A DNA stretch of 64,000 nt, taken from positions 310,001 through 374,000 of the forward strand of contig NZ_WWCM01000001.1 in NCBI RefSeq assembly GCF_009857915.1, in the 5' to 3' direction. The notes under the pieces were generated by a model, which was given only the letters and a program-made list of their open reading frames with translations, had not been told where the DNA came from and made no database searches. This document shows positions 48,308-57,426 of the stretch, in pieces; the stretch's first letter is position 1; each line of letters starts with the position of its first letter. The translations under genes were made by a program, and so were the position numbers. This stretch comes from Duganella qianjiadongensis (GTDB lineage Bacteria > Pseudomonadota > Gammaproteobacteria > Burkholderiales > Burkholderiaceae_D).

Positions 48308-49279
48308 ATGAAACAACGCTTGATCCAGCAAGCCCGTCACACCGTCCCATCCCGACTGCCCGCCCTGTCCGGCCGGCAGGCAACCGCCATTGGCAAGCTT
48401 ACTTTACGACTCATACTCGGCCTCAGCCTGACGCTGTCCGGCATGGCAGTCCACTGCGGCGCGCACGCTGGGGCCAGCACCACGGCCGGCAGCTCTGCCA
48501 GCCAGAACAGCGTGCTGCTCGAACAGCTGAGCAGCAGCGAACTGCGCGAGCGCATCGCTGCGGGCAGTACCACGGTGATCGTTCCCGTCGGCGGCACCGA
48601 GCAGAGCGGCCCCTATCTGGCGCTGGGAAAACACAATGTGCGCGCCCAGTATCTGGCCCAGCAGATCGCCCTCAAGCTGGGCCACACCATCGTCGCCCCC
48701 GTCATCGCTTATGTGCCCGAAGGCGAAATCAAGCCGCCCAGCGGCCATATGCGCTTTAGCGGCACCATCTCGATACCCGAAGCCACCTTCGAAGCACTGC
48801 TCGATGCCACCGCACGCAGCCTGCGCCAGCACGGCTTCCGCGACGTGATCTTTATCGGCGACCACGGCGGCTATCAGAAAAACCTGAGCAAGGTAGCGCA
48901 GCAATTCAACCGTAGCTGGGCTGCGGACGACAGCTGCCGCGCCTACGCGCTGCTCGACTACTATCAGGCCAGCCAGACCGGCTACGTGGCCGATCTCAAA
49001 AGCCGCGGCTACAGCGAGGCCGAAATCGGCCTGCATGCCGGCCTGGCCGATACGGCACTGATGCTGGCCGTCGACAAAACCATGGTCCGTAGCGACGCCA
49101 TGGCACACCAGCCCAAGCCGGGGCCGGCCGATGGCGTGCAGGGCGATCCGCGCCGCGCCAGCGCCGAACTGGGCCAGCTGGGCCTGCAGCGCATCATCGA
49201 TGCCTCGGTCAGCCGCCTGCACACCTATTTAACCGAGCGCGCAGCGCGCGCCACCTCCACCTCCAGTCATAGGAACTAA
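48308..49279 (+). CDS. Exported creatininase-family protein with altered metal site
   Basis: A 323-residue protein. A hydrophobic stretch TLRLILGLSLTLSGMAV (about residues 32-48) acts as signal or anchor, unusual for this normally cytoplasmic amidohydrolase family. The core shows VIVPVGGTEQSGPYLALGKH (creatininases have EQHGPHLPLGTD: His is Ser and the Asp position is His here), KPPSGHMRFSGTISIPEATF, FRDVIFIGDHGGYQKNL (usual HGGN) and GLHAGLADTALML (usual HAGexETS). So it is a divergent subfamily; substrate unknown. One base separates it from the beta-propeller gene and a perfect FNR box lies 107 bases upstream. Confidence 0.82.
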   Translation: MKQRLIQQARHTVPSRLPALSGRQATAIGKLTLRLILGLSLTLSGMAVHCGAHAGASTTAGSSASQNSVLLEQLSSSELRERIAAGSTTVIVPVGGTEQSGPYLALGKHNVRAQYLAQQIALKLGHTIVAPVIAYVPEGEIKPPSGHMRFSGTISIPEATFEALLDATARSLRQHGFRDVIFIGDHGGYQKNLSKVAQQFNRSWAADDSCRAYALLDYYQASQTGYVADLKSRGYSEAEIGLHAGLADTALMLAVDKTMVRSDAMAHQPKPGPADGVQGDPRRASAELGQLGLQRIIDASVSRLHTYLTERAARATSTSSHRN

Positions 49280-49280
49280 T

Positions 49281-50540
49281 GTGAATACTCCTACTACCCT
49301 GCGTGCCGCAATCATCGTTGCCCTGGCTGCCGCCGGCGCTGTCGTCGCCGCCGACAAGGCTGGCGACAAACCAGCCGCACCGGCTGCTGCCCCTATCGCC
49401 ACCGTGCCGGGCATGCCGCCTGTGGTGAACCGCAACAATCTGTACAGCGAAACCAATGGCCCGTCGTATATCGCAGCCGCCGTCAAAGGCGATCTGGAAC
49501 GGGTCTACGTGCCGAATCTGCGCTCCAACGATGTCTCGGTCATCGATCCGGTGACGCTCAAGGTAGTGGATAAATTCAAGGTCGGCAAAGCGCCCCAGCA
49601 CGTGATTCCATCGTGGGACCTGCGCACCCTGTGGGTGGCCAACAACGCCGAACGCACCAACATCGGCAGCCTGACGCCTATCGACCCGCGCACGGGCAAG
49701 CCGGGCAAGGAGATTTCCGTTGACGACCCTTACAATCTGTACTTCACGCCGGACGGCAAATCGGCCATCGTGGTGGCCGAGGCCAAGCACCGTCTGGACT
49801 TCCGCGATCCGCAGACCATGGCCATGCAGTACTCGATCGAAGCACCTAAATGCGGCGGCATCAACCACGCCGACTTTTCCATCGATGGCCGCTATGCCCT
49901 GTTCACCTGCGAATTCGAAGGCAGCGTGGCAAAGATCGATCTGGTGGAACGCAAAGTACTGGGCTATCTGAAGCTGAACATGCCTAGCACCCGCTTCAAG
50001 GATGTGCCGCCTTCGGACGGCCCGCTCGCCAGCGAAATCTGCAGCTCGAAAAAAGGCATGCCGCAGGACATACGCATTTCGCCGGACGGCAAACGCTTCT
50101 ACATCGCCGATATGGAAGCCGATGGCGTGCACATCGTCGATGGCGACGCTTTCAAGGAAGTGGGCTTTATTTCGACCGGTCTGGGTGCGCACGGCATCTA
50201 CCCTAGCCGCGACGGCAAGCAGTTCTACGTCGCCAACCGTGGCACCCACAGCATCCACGGCCGCCGCAAAGTGCGCGGCAGCGTAACGGTGGTGGACTTC
50301 GCCAGCGAAAAAGTGGTGGCACAGTGGCAGATTCCCGGTGGCGGCAGCCCGGACATGGGCAACGTCAGCGCCGACGGCAAAGCGCTGTGGCTGTCGGGCC
50401 GCTTCGACGATGTGGTGTACCGCTTCGACACCACCGACGGCAGCGTCAAACAGATCAAGGTGGGACAGGAGCCGCACGGTCTGGTAGTCTGGCCGCAACC
50501 GGGCCGCTACTCCGTAGGCCACACGGGCAACCTGCGCTAA
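49281..50540 (+). CDS. Exported YVTN-type beta-propeller protein
   Basis: A 419-residue protein from a GTG start one base after the creatininase stop. Signal peptide RAAIIVALAAAGAVVAADKA, then beta-propeller repeats with YVTN-like and DGK motifs: RVYVPNLRSNDVSVIDPVTL, TLWVANNAERTNIGSLTPID, LYFTPDGKSAIVVAEAK, DIRISPDGKRFYIADMEADG, GIYPSRDGKQFYVANRGTHS and VSADGKALWLSGRFDDVVYR. Seven-bladed propellers of this type (also NirF-like) bind cofactors or proteins. It surely works with the upstream exported creatininase; the pair is possibly anaerobically induced. Confidence 0.87.
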   Translation: MNTPTTLRAAIIVALAAAGAVVAADKAGDKPAAPAAAPIATVPGMPPVVNRNNLYSETNGPSYIAAAVKGDLERVYVPNLRSNDVSVIDPVTLKVVDKFKVGKAPQHVIPSWDLRTLWVANNAERTNIGSLTPIDPRTGKPGKEISVDDPYNLYFTPDGKSAIVVAEAKHRLDFRDPQTMAMQYSIEAPKCGGINHADFSIDGRYALFTCEFEGSVAKIDLVERKVLGYLKLNMPSTRFKDVPPSDGPLASEICSSKKGMPQDIRISPDGKRFYIADMEADGVHIVDGDAFKEVGFISTGLGAHGIYPSRDGKQFYVANRGTHSIHGRRKVRGSVTVVDFASEKVVAQWQIPGGGSPDMGNVSADGKALWLSGRFDDVVYRFDTTDGSVKQIKVGQEPHGLVVWPQPGRYSVGHTGNLR

Positions 50541-50852
50541 TACCTGCATTGCAAGGGTCCGGTCATCCACGCTGACCGGATCAGCTGCCGCATACACACC
50601 GCCATACTTCCCGTCCGCGCAGATCCGCGCACGGCCATAGACTTGCGCAAGTCGGCCATTTCACCAAACAACTTCCTCGTTCTGGTTACTAAGAAAGCAG
50701 CAGGCCTGCTTTCCATGGGCCCCTGCGACCTGCCTGCCGCCCGCAAGGGTAAGAGGAACTATCTCAATTTTGTCATATCCAATGCCAGAATCGGATCCCC
50801 ATCCCGAACGGTCGGCTCCTTGTGTGATCCTAATGACCGAATTAGACCAATT
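50541..50852 (+). other. Intergenic stretch with hairpin
   Basis: About 310 bases between the beta-propeller gene and the unknown gene. A hairpin GGTCCGGTCA (50556-50565) / TGACCGGATC (50573-50582) follows the stop and may terminate transcription. The downstream frame is open from 50643 but that part lacks any recognisable protein feature or ribosome site. I see no repeat or RNA. Confidence 0.5.
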
Positions 50853-51767
50853 ATGAAGATTGAATTCAACGTGCTCGCACGGCTTGCGCATAACGCATCC
50901 CCTGATCAGAACCTCGCCATCCGCCTGGCGGCACACGCTGCGACCTATCCGCGCGCCCCTTTTAGCCTGCTGTCCGGACAATATGGCGCTGCCATGAACA
51001 TCCAGTCGCCGCGTCTGGCTCTGCTCGAGCAATTCCTCAATGTCCCTACGGCCGATCATGCCAAGCCCCTGTTACCGTTTCTGGATAATGTGCTGCAGCA
51101 GAAGGTCGCTCAGTTCATCGCAGAAAACGCAGCCGCTGAAAATCGCGTCCGCGCCGCAGTGGAACACATCAAGCAACTGGTCAATGTCAGCGATCACTCG
51201 ATGGCCCGGCATGACGATGCCGCAACGGCCGTAGCAGAGCGAGTAGTGCTCGCGCCGGATGTAGCACCAGCCAGCCAGCAAGAAACGTTCGAGCAAAATG
51301 CTCCAGCCGTGCCCTGCGCGCAGGGTGGACTCGCACTTGCCGACCTGCTGAATCAGGTCGAGGCAGCCCCTAACCAGGAGAATCTGCAGATGTTGCGTCG
51401 TTGCTGGGACCTGCAACGCGAACGCGTCGACGCTAGCAAGTGGCAGGCCGTGGAGCAGAGCCTGCGCGAGGTAGTCATCGCTCCGATGAACACCGCACTG
51501 TTTGCAGAAATCGTACAGGCCATGGTGAAACTGGAGGCAGACAAGGTCGGCAACCCGCTAGCCAAGCGCGTCCACGCTGAGAGTTCCAGCACGCAGGACA
51601 ACGCTGCGCAAGTCCAGAATGAGCGCGCCCAGCGCCGTGGCGAAAACGCACACGAGCAAGTACGCGCGGAACTGGCGCTAAAGAGCAAGCAGATGGCCGA
51701 TCAGAAACGCGCAGATGACTATGTAGACACCTTGAAAGAGATCGCTGCCCAGCATCGCCCGACCTAG
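50853..51767 (+). CDS. Unknown cytoplasmic helical protein
   Basis: A 304-residue protein (ATG 50853; frame open to 50643). No signal peptide or membrane helix. It is Ala/Gln/Glu-rich and mostly helical: LALLEQFLNVPTADHAKPLL, FIAENAAAENRVRAAVEHIK, LMLRRCWDL-like segment (QMLRRCWDLQRERVDASKW), and a C-terminal coiled coil (VQNERAQRRGENAHEQVRAE, LALKSKQMADQKRADDYVDT). I do not recognise a family. No good ribosome site precedes either start, so the true start is uncertain. It is a lone gene between oppositely oriented units. Confidence 0.55.
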   Translation: MKIEFNVLARLAHNASPDQNLAIRLAAHAATYPRAPFSLLSGQYGAAMNIQSPRLALLEQFLNVPTADHAKPLLPFLDNVLQQKVAQFIAENAAAENRVRAAVEHIKQLVNVSDHSMARHDDAATAVAERVVLAPDVAPASQQETFEQNAPAVPCAQGGLALADLLNQVEAAPNQENLQMLRRCWDLQRERVDASKWQAVEQSLREVVIAPMNTALFAEIVQAMVKLEADKVGNPLAKRVHAESSSTQDNAAQVQNERAQRRGENAHEQVRAELALKSKQMADQKRADDYVDTLKEIAAQHRPT

Positions 51768-51832
51768 CAAGCAGACCAGGCACCCCGGCCATCCCGCAGC
51801 CGCCGGGGTAAAGCCGGAGCGATGCGTCATCA

Positions 51833-53281
51833 TCACTGCTGGCGCTGACCGGGGCGCGGACGGCCATCGACAAACGTCACTGTCTGCACCGGCCGCCCCT
51901 GATTGGGGTCGAAATGCAGCGTGGCGTCCTTCTCGCGCACAAAGAAATCATAAGGACCGGAAGCTATCAGTTCCAGCGCTGCCGGTCCCAGTGGCGGACC
52001 TGCCAGCATCAGCTGGTCGCCTGCACGCGTGACCTGCAGCGTGGTGTTGCCGACCTTGTACTGCCCTGTGAACTGATCAAACAGTGCCGGCTGGGGCAAC
52101 ATCGCCACACGTGATATGGGCCGGTAATCTTCCCAGCCATATTCGGCAGCGATACTGCGCATCAGCTCCTCGATCAGCGGCCAGGCACCATCGCCATTGG
52201 TCAGTATCACCACACCCTGCCCTGTCTGCGTATAGGCAAACAGCAGCGCCTTGTAGCCTATGGTGGAGCCGCTGTGATGGAACGCGGCGGTGCTTCCGGC
52301 ATGATCGAGCTCCAAGCCCAGTCCATATTCGTTGCTCACCGGCGTCAGCATGGCCTTGCTGGCCGGCGCCGAAAGCCACTGCGGATACTGTCCGGCGGCG
52401 GAGCGCTGCAGCGCCAGCGCAAAGCGCGCCAGATCCGGCGCAGTACTCCACAAACCGGTCGGCGCCAGCTCGGGATGGCGGCGCCAGCGTCCGGCCAGTA
52501 CGGCACCATCGAGATCATGTCCGGCTGCCGCCTGCGCTGCCTGCGGCCCTTCCAGCGATGGCGCAAACAGCGTAGCCTTCATCCCCAGCGGGCGCAGCAC
52601 TTCATCTTGCGCCAGCACGGCAAAGGGACGCTGCAAAGCATCTTCCAGATACTGTTGCAGCACCACATAACCGAGGCTGGAATAGGCATACTCTTGCCCC
52701 GCCACGCGCACTGCAGGAGGATTGCTAGCCGGTGCCTGGCCATGCAGCACCTGCGCCAATGTCGGCATGACCGTTCCCGCTGCATAGCCGGTCAGGCCGT
52801 ATTCGGGCATACCCGCCGTATGGCTGAGCAGCGCACGAGCGCTTACAGCAGGTCCGCCCGGCGCCACCTGCCAGCCGCGCAAGCGGCGATTGACGTCTTC
52901 ATCGAGGTCCAGCCTTGCAGCAGCGGCCAGCCGCAACACCAGCGCAGCCGTGACAGGCTTGCTAACGGAACCCGCCTGAAACAGCGTCTGCGGCGTGACG
53001 GCTTGCGTGCCGCCCGCATCGGTTACACCATAGCCACGCGCCCATTCAACTGCGCCATGGTTGATCAGCGCGATGCTGACACCGGGCACGCGCCAGTATG
53101 CCATCCGGTCCCGCAGCGACATGCCCGTTGCAGACTGCCCCTGCACCACCACCGGCAGCAGCAGGCCCTGTTCAACCCGCGCTATGCGCTCTTCTAAAGC
53201 TGCAGGTACGGCTGTTTGCGCCAGCGCGACGCCAGAAGTTAGCGCCAGCAACAGCGCCGATACCAAGGCCGGTTTATGCAT
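51833..53281 (-). CDS. Exported serine hydrolase, class C beta-lactamase/PBP-like
   Basis: A 482-residue protein with a signal peptide (LVSALLLALTSGVALAQ). The beta-lactamase fold (about 55-370) has SxxK in FQAGSVSKPVT (Ser105, Lys108), LLSHTAGMPEYGLTGYA, YSSLGYVVLQQYLED (Tyr-Ser-Ser in place of YxN) and FHHSGSTIGYKAL (HxG). A C-terminal lipocalin-like domain (FDQFTGQYKVGNTTLQVTRA) follows, as in many AmpC-related esterases or D-amino-acid peptidases. GGGAGA lies before the ATG at 53281. Resistance activity cannot be assumed. Confidence 0.9.
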   Translation of the reverse strand: MHKPALVSALLLALTSGVALAQTAVPAALEERIARVEQGLLLPVVVQGQSATGMSLRDRMAYWRVPGVSIALINHGAVEWARGYGVTDAGGTQAVTPQTLFQAGSVSKPVTAALVLRLAAAARLDLDEDVNRRLRGWQVAPGGPAVSARALLSHTAGMPEYGLTGYAAGTVMPTLAQVLHGQAPASNPPAVRVAGQEYAYSSLGYVVLQQYLEDALQRPFAVLAQDEVLRPLGMKATLFAPSLEGPQAAQAAAGHDLDGAVLAGRWRRHPELAPTGLWSTAPDLARFALALQRSAAGQYPQWLSAPASKAMLTPVSNEYGLGLELDHAGSTAAFHHSGSTIGYKALLFAYTQTGQGVVILTNGDGAWPLIEELMRSIAAEYGWEDYRPISRVAMLPQPALFDQFTGQYKVGNTTLQVTRAGDQLMLAGPPLGPAALELIASGPYDFFVREKDATLHFDPNQGRPVQTVTFVDGRPRPGQRQQ

Positions 53282-53434
53282 TGAGTCTCCCGATGCGGCC
53301 TGCAACTGCAGCATGCGCAAGAACGCGTTCAGCAGCCAGACGCTATTTTCATTTTTGAAAAGAATAGCATCTTATTAAATCGGAAATTGCGCCTTTTGTC
53401 ACGGCATGTCCGGCGACGCCATGGCACACCGCAC

Positions 53435-56320
53435 CTAGTGCTGCGCGGGCTCGATCCGTACCGCAGATTCGATGCCGCTGGTCTGCCCCTGACGGCCTTC
53501 GATCAGCACATTCAACTGGCGCGTACCGGCTCCGGCGGGCAGTACCACCCGCAGAGGTGCCGGCGCAAAGTCATCCTTGCGGCCTATCAGCTGACCATCG
53601 AGCCAGATTTCTGCGCGCCCCGCCAGTCGCAGAAAATGCAGCACGCCGCTACCATCCGCCAGCTTTTTGCGCGGGGTGAAGCTGGCGCGGAATATCCTGT
53701 AGCCCGCATGAGCCGCGTCCTGATAGTCATGCAGCATAGGCGGATCGCCATATTCCCAGGTATTCATGTCGAAGTCCGCCAGCAACAGGTTCGGATCGGG
53801 ACGGCGAGAACTAGACGGTGAAATGCGCCAGTAGTTAACCGTATTGAAAGGCGCCTCGGACGCAGGCTGGGTAGGCGGCGTCGCTACGGCACGCACAGGA
53901 AGTACCAGCCGCGCCGGCGCCAGCCCGTCGGCGCAGGCTTCCACCAGCAGCTCGCCGGAACTACTATCGAACGACTGCACGATCAGTTGCGCCAGGCCGT
54001 TGAACAGGCGCCGGGTCGGGCCCTTCTCATCTTCGTGCGAGGTAGGATCGCCATTGCCGTGTCCTATCGATAGGCCTGCGCCCGTTACAGCAAAGTGCAC
54101 TTCGGCATCGGCCAGCGGCACGGCGCGGCCCTGCGCATCCACGGCACGCACGGTGACGGGCATAGCATCGCGGCCATCGCCGCGCAGTGCTTCACGATCC
54201 GGTACCAGCTCGATGCGTACCGCCGGGCCGGTCGTCTCCACGCTAGTGCGGGCCACCGGTCTGCCGCCTCGGTAGGCGATAGCTTCCAGTTTGCCCGCGG
54301 CATAAGGCACCATGAAGTAGTTCATGCGATACGGGTCGACCTGCTGCTCGCCCAGCTTCTGCCCATTCAGCAGCAGCGCCACCCTCTCCCCGTTCGACAT
54401 CACCATCACACGGATATCGCTGCCCTCGCGGCCCGCCCAGTTCCAGTGCGGCGCGATATGCACCAGCGGCTGCTCCTTTATCCACTGCACCTGATGGATG
54501 TAGTAGGCATTCTTGGCAAAGCCGTTCAGGTCCATGATGCCGAACACCGAGTTCACAGCAGGCCACTGATTCGGCGTCGGTTCGCCACGATAGTCGAAAC
54601 CGGTCCAGACGAAGCCACCAGCCACAAATGGCCTGCGCGCAATCGCTTCCCATGCATCGCGATGGCTATTGCCCCAGCTGGCGTAGTCATCATCATAGCT
54701 GGCAAACACATTGGTGCGCTGATCGGTGGTGTAGACGCCGCGCGTCATGAAGGCCGAAGTATCTTCCGAGCTGGTGAACGGCACCTTGGGGAACTGCTGA
54801 TGGAACTTGTCATAGGCATCCACCTGATAATTGGCCCCCACCACATCGAGCGCATGTGCCACGCTATACGGCGCAAAGAAGCCGCCGTTCATGGCCGCTG
54901 TTACAGGCCGCGTAGCATCGAGGGTCTTGACGGCGGCAGCCATGGTGCGCGTCATCTCGTAGCCAGCTTCGGTGGATTGCATGGGCTCCTCGTTAAACAG
55001 CGACCATAGCACCACGCTGGGGTGATGACGATCGCGCCGCACCAGCCACTCCAGCTGCTGCAGATAGTCGGGCGAGATATTGAAATTGCGGTTCTCGTCC
55101 ATGACAAGGAAACCCATACGGTCAGCCATATCGAGCACTTCAGCCGCTGGCGCACCGTGGGTAAAGCGAATAGCGTTAGCGCCCAGCTCCTTCAGGCGGC
55201 GCAGGCGATACTCCCAGATCGCATCGGGCACCGCCACGCCCACACCGGCATGATCCTGATGAATGCTGACGCCCTGCAGCTTGACGTGCTGCCCGTTGAG
55301 GAAAGCGCCGCGGGCAGCATCGAAGCGCATTTCGCGCAGGCCGGTTTTCAGGCTGACTTCATCCACCGCCGCCCCATTCTGTATCACCCTTGCGCTGACC
55401 TGATAAAGCTGCGGGTGCTCCAGCGACCACAGTTCAGGTTTGCCTATCGCCAGCAGCAACCGGGCTTCGGCCTGCGCCAGCACGGGCACTTGCACCTTGC
55501 TGCGGCGGCTGGCGACCAGCGCGCCGGACGGATCGCGCAGCGTCACCTCGACAAGCGCGCTTGCAGCAGCCTTGCCGCCATTTTTCAGCGTGACCGCAAC
55601 AGGTATGCTCCACTGCCCCTGCTGACCCAGGCGCGGCGTCGCGTGCAGACCATCCGTCACAATATGCAGGGGCGCGCGCTTGACCAGCCACGCATGGCGA
55701 TAGATGCCGGCGCCCTCGTACCACCAGCCCTCCATCGGCACCGCATCGGCACGCACGGCGATGGTATTCATCTCGTCGCCGTAGCGCAGATAAGGCGTGA
55801 TGTTGATGTTGCTGGCGTTATAGCCCGACCAGTTGCGATGCACGAGGATGCCGTTGACCCACACCGTCGCATGGGTGGCGATGGCATCGAACTGCAGTTC
55901 GAACTGACGGCCACGTTCCTGCGGTTCGATGCGCAGATAGCGCCGGTACCAGCCCACGCCGCGCGGACGATAGCCTTGCGCCAGATTTTCCTGCGCATCG
56001 AACGGACCTTCTACTGCCCAGTCATGCGGCAGGCTAAGTGCGCGCCAGTCGCCATCATCATAGGTGGTGCCGGCCGGGCCCCACGCAAAACCGGCCTTGC
56101 CATAACCATAGCTGGCGCCATGCCCTTTCACTTCAGGCGCAACGATATCGCCCAGATGAAACAGCCAGCCGCGGTCTAGCGACAGCCGTTCGCGTCCGGA
56201 TTCAGTTGGGGTTGCTCTTGTGCTCGGGGCAGCCAGCGCCGCAGTTGAAAGTACCAGCGCAACCAGCATGGCAAAGGGAGCGCAGCAACGGCGCAGAACA
56301 GCAGACAAAGCGGTAATCAT
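53435..56320 (-). CDS. Glycoside hydrolase family 2 beta-galactosidase-like, exported
   Basis: A 961-residue GH2 enzyme. Signal peptide (APFAMLVALVLSTAALAAP), then jelly-roll (RLSLDRGWLFHLGDI; LPHDWAVEGPFDA; VGWYRRYLRIEP; THATVWVNGILVHRNWSGY), Ig-like domain, and the TIM barrel (LQGVSIHQDHAGVGVAVPD; ANAIRFTHGAPAAEVLDMAD) with acid/base Glu in VLWSLFNEEPMQS and nucleophile Glu in FTSSEDTSAFMTRG. C-terminal domains include an Ig-like invasin-type segment and a binding jelly-roll (AGRAEIWLDGQLIGRKD). It likely removes galactose or similar residues from glycans outside the cytoplasm. Confidence 0.92.
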   Translation of the reverse strand: MITALSAVLRRCCAPFAMLVALVLSTAALAAPSTRATPTESGRERLSLDRGWLFHLGDIVAPEVKGHGASYGYGKAGFAWGPAGTTYDDGDWRALSLPHDWAVEGPFDAQENLAQGYRPRGVGWYRRYLRIEPQERGRQFELQFDAIATHATVWVNGILVHRNWSGYNASNINITPYLRYGDEMNTIAVRADAVPMEGWWYEGAGIYRHAWLVKRAPLHIVTDGLHATPRLGQQGQWSIPVAVTLKNGGKAAASALVEVTLRDPSGALVASRRSKVQVPVLAQAEARLLLAIGKPELWSLEHPQLYQVSARVIQNGAAVDEVSLKTGLREMRFDAARGAFLNGQHVKLQGVSIHQDHAGVGVAVPDAIWEYRLRRLKELGANAIRFTHGAPAAEVLDMADRMGFLVMDENRNFNISPDYLQQLEWLVRRDRHHPSVVLWSLFNEEPMQSTEAGYEMTRTMAAAVKTLDATRPVTAAMNGGFFAPYSVAHALDVVGANYQVDAYDKFHQQFPKVPFTSSEDTSAFMTRGVYTTDQRTNVFASYDDDYASWGNSHRDAWEAIARRPFVAGGFVWTGFDYRGEPTPNQWPAVNSVFGIMDLNGFAKNAYYIHQVQWIKEQPLVHIAPHWNWAGREGSDIRVMVMSNGERVALLLNGQKLGEQQVDPYRMNYFMVPYAAGKLEAIAYRGGRPVARTSVETTGPAVRIELVPDREALRGDGRDAMPVTVRAVDAQGRAVPLADAEVHFAVTGAGLSIGHGNGDPTSHEDEKGPTRRLFNGLAQLIVQSFDSSSGELLVEACADGLAPARLVLPVRAVATPPTQPASEAPFNTVNYWRISPSSSRRPDPNLLLADFDMNTWEYGDPPMLHDYQDAAHAGYRIFRASFTPRKKLADGSGVLHFLRLAGRAEIWLDGQLIGRKDDFAPAPLRVVLPAGAGTRQLNVLIEGRQGQTSGIESAVRIEPAQH

Positions 56321-56497
56321 CAGAACGCGACTCGCGAATGGTCAGTAAAGGTCGCGTTGATGTTACGTAAATGCCGTGCAGCACACCAATCAATTTAGCA
56401 AGTAAAACTATACGATTCAGGAATAGGCACAAGACAGCCAATCGCCATTTAAGCGCAATGCACGCGCCAGCTACCGGGACACGTTGCGGGCGATAGC

Positions 56498-56893
56498 TTA
56501 AGCTGCCGGCTTGCGGTAAAGCGAGCCCTGCCCCTCGCGGGCACGTTGCCAGATTTCATCGTCCGATAGGATCGTCTGAATGAGCTCGACAGGGACGCCG
56601 CCATCATTGATCACCGCCACATGAAAGTCATCGATAGGCTCATACGGACCCAGTAACACTTCCTCCCCCTCGATGGCCGCGCTGAGATCGCTCACCTTAA
56701 AAGCCACATGCGGCAGCTCTCTCAATAGCGGATGCAGCGGCGTATCGTCGGTAAACCTGTGCCACTGGATGCGAAATTTTCCCGGATTATCGCTGGTGTA
56801 GATTCCTGCAGTTGCAGAGAATTTTTCTTCGCCCTTCTTCACCTGGGTGGGTATGCCCATGTGATGAAATTCATATTGGACGTTTGGTTTCAT
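56498..56893 (-). CDS. VOC-family (glyoxalase-like) protein
   Basis: A 131-residue protein of the vicinal oxygen chelate fold: YEFHHMGIPTQVKKGEE (metal His), RIQWHRFTDDTPLHPLLREL, PHVAFKVSDLSAAIEG (second metal His) and GVPVELIQTILSDDE (Glu). One betaalpha-betabetabeta pair is clear, so it probably dimerises. The reaction is unknown. It is a single gene between the GH2 gene and tRNA-Arg. Confidence 0.85.
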   Translation of the reverse strand: MKPNVQYEFHHMGIPTQVKKGEEKFSATAGIYTSDNPGKFRIQWHRFTDDTPLHPLLRELPHVAFKVSDLSAAIEGEEVLLGPYEPIDDFHVAVINDGGVPVELIQTILSDDEIWQRAREGQGSLYRKPAA

Positions 56894-57118
56894 TTTTTAC
56901 TCACTGGAATTAAGCGAGACCGAGCCACGGCTTGGCCTGCTCCGCCCTTCGTAGCTGGAGCGCCTCATGAGTAGCCAGCACAACAAAAGAGTTCCCGTTC
57001 GGCTGAACTGTTTGCCAAAGGGGCAAATGATGTGAACAGGCACCATTCGGACGTGAATGGCGCAGCGAAATTTAAATCGCGAAAGATTAGTGAGTGCTAC
57101 CGCTATGAGCTTGTACTT

Positions 57119-57195
<77 letters not shown>

Positions 57196-57228
57196 TTTGT
57201 GTCGCGACGAACAATGCCGTCGGAAATG

Positions 57229-57260
57229 AAAAACGGGCTGTCTTAACGACAACCCGTTTT
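57229..57260 (-). terminator. Bidirectional-looking hairpin between tRNA-Pro and tRNA-Arg
   Basis: AAAACGGG (57229-57236) pairs with CCCGTTTT (57253-57260), with inner TGTC/GACA pairing (one mismatch). T-runs follow on both strands. It ends tRNA-Pro transcripts or marks a processing site, since tRNA-Arg lacks a clear promoter of its own. Confidence 0.7.
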
Positions 57261-57267
57261 AGTATTT

Positions 57268-57344
57268 TGGTCGGAGTACAAGGATTCGAACCTTGGACCC
57301 CCTGGTCCCAAACCAGGTGCGCTACCGGGCTGCGCCACACTCCG
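57268..57344 (-). tRNA. tRNA-Pro(TGG)
   Basis: Minus strand, 77 bases with CCA. Acceptor CGGAGTG/TACTCCG, D-arm GGCGCAGCCCGGTAGCGC, anticodon stem CCTGG/CCAGG with loop TTTGGGA giving anticodon TGG, T-arm AAGGTTCGAATCCTT. Confidence 0.97.
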
Positions 57345-57352
57345 AAGACATC

Positions 57353-57381
57353 ATTCTAACGCTTGCTCTCTATAACGTCAA
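57353..57381 (-). promoter_or_regulatory. Promoter of tRNA-Pro
   Basis: On the minus strand TTGACG (57381-57376), 17-base spacer, TAGAAT (57358-57353). The expected start lies almost at the tRNA 5' end. Confidence 0.75.
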
Positions 57382-57426
57382 TGTGAGCAAGCATTTTCTT
57401 TCATTATCAAAAGATTCAGCCCTACC

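Noticed and set aside
55022..56179. 385-residue plus-strand frame
   Set aside because: Antisense shadow of the GH2 gene.
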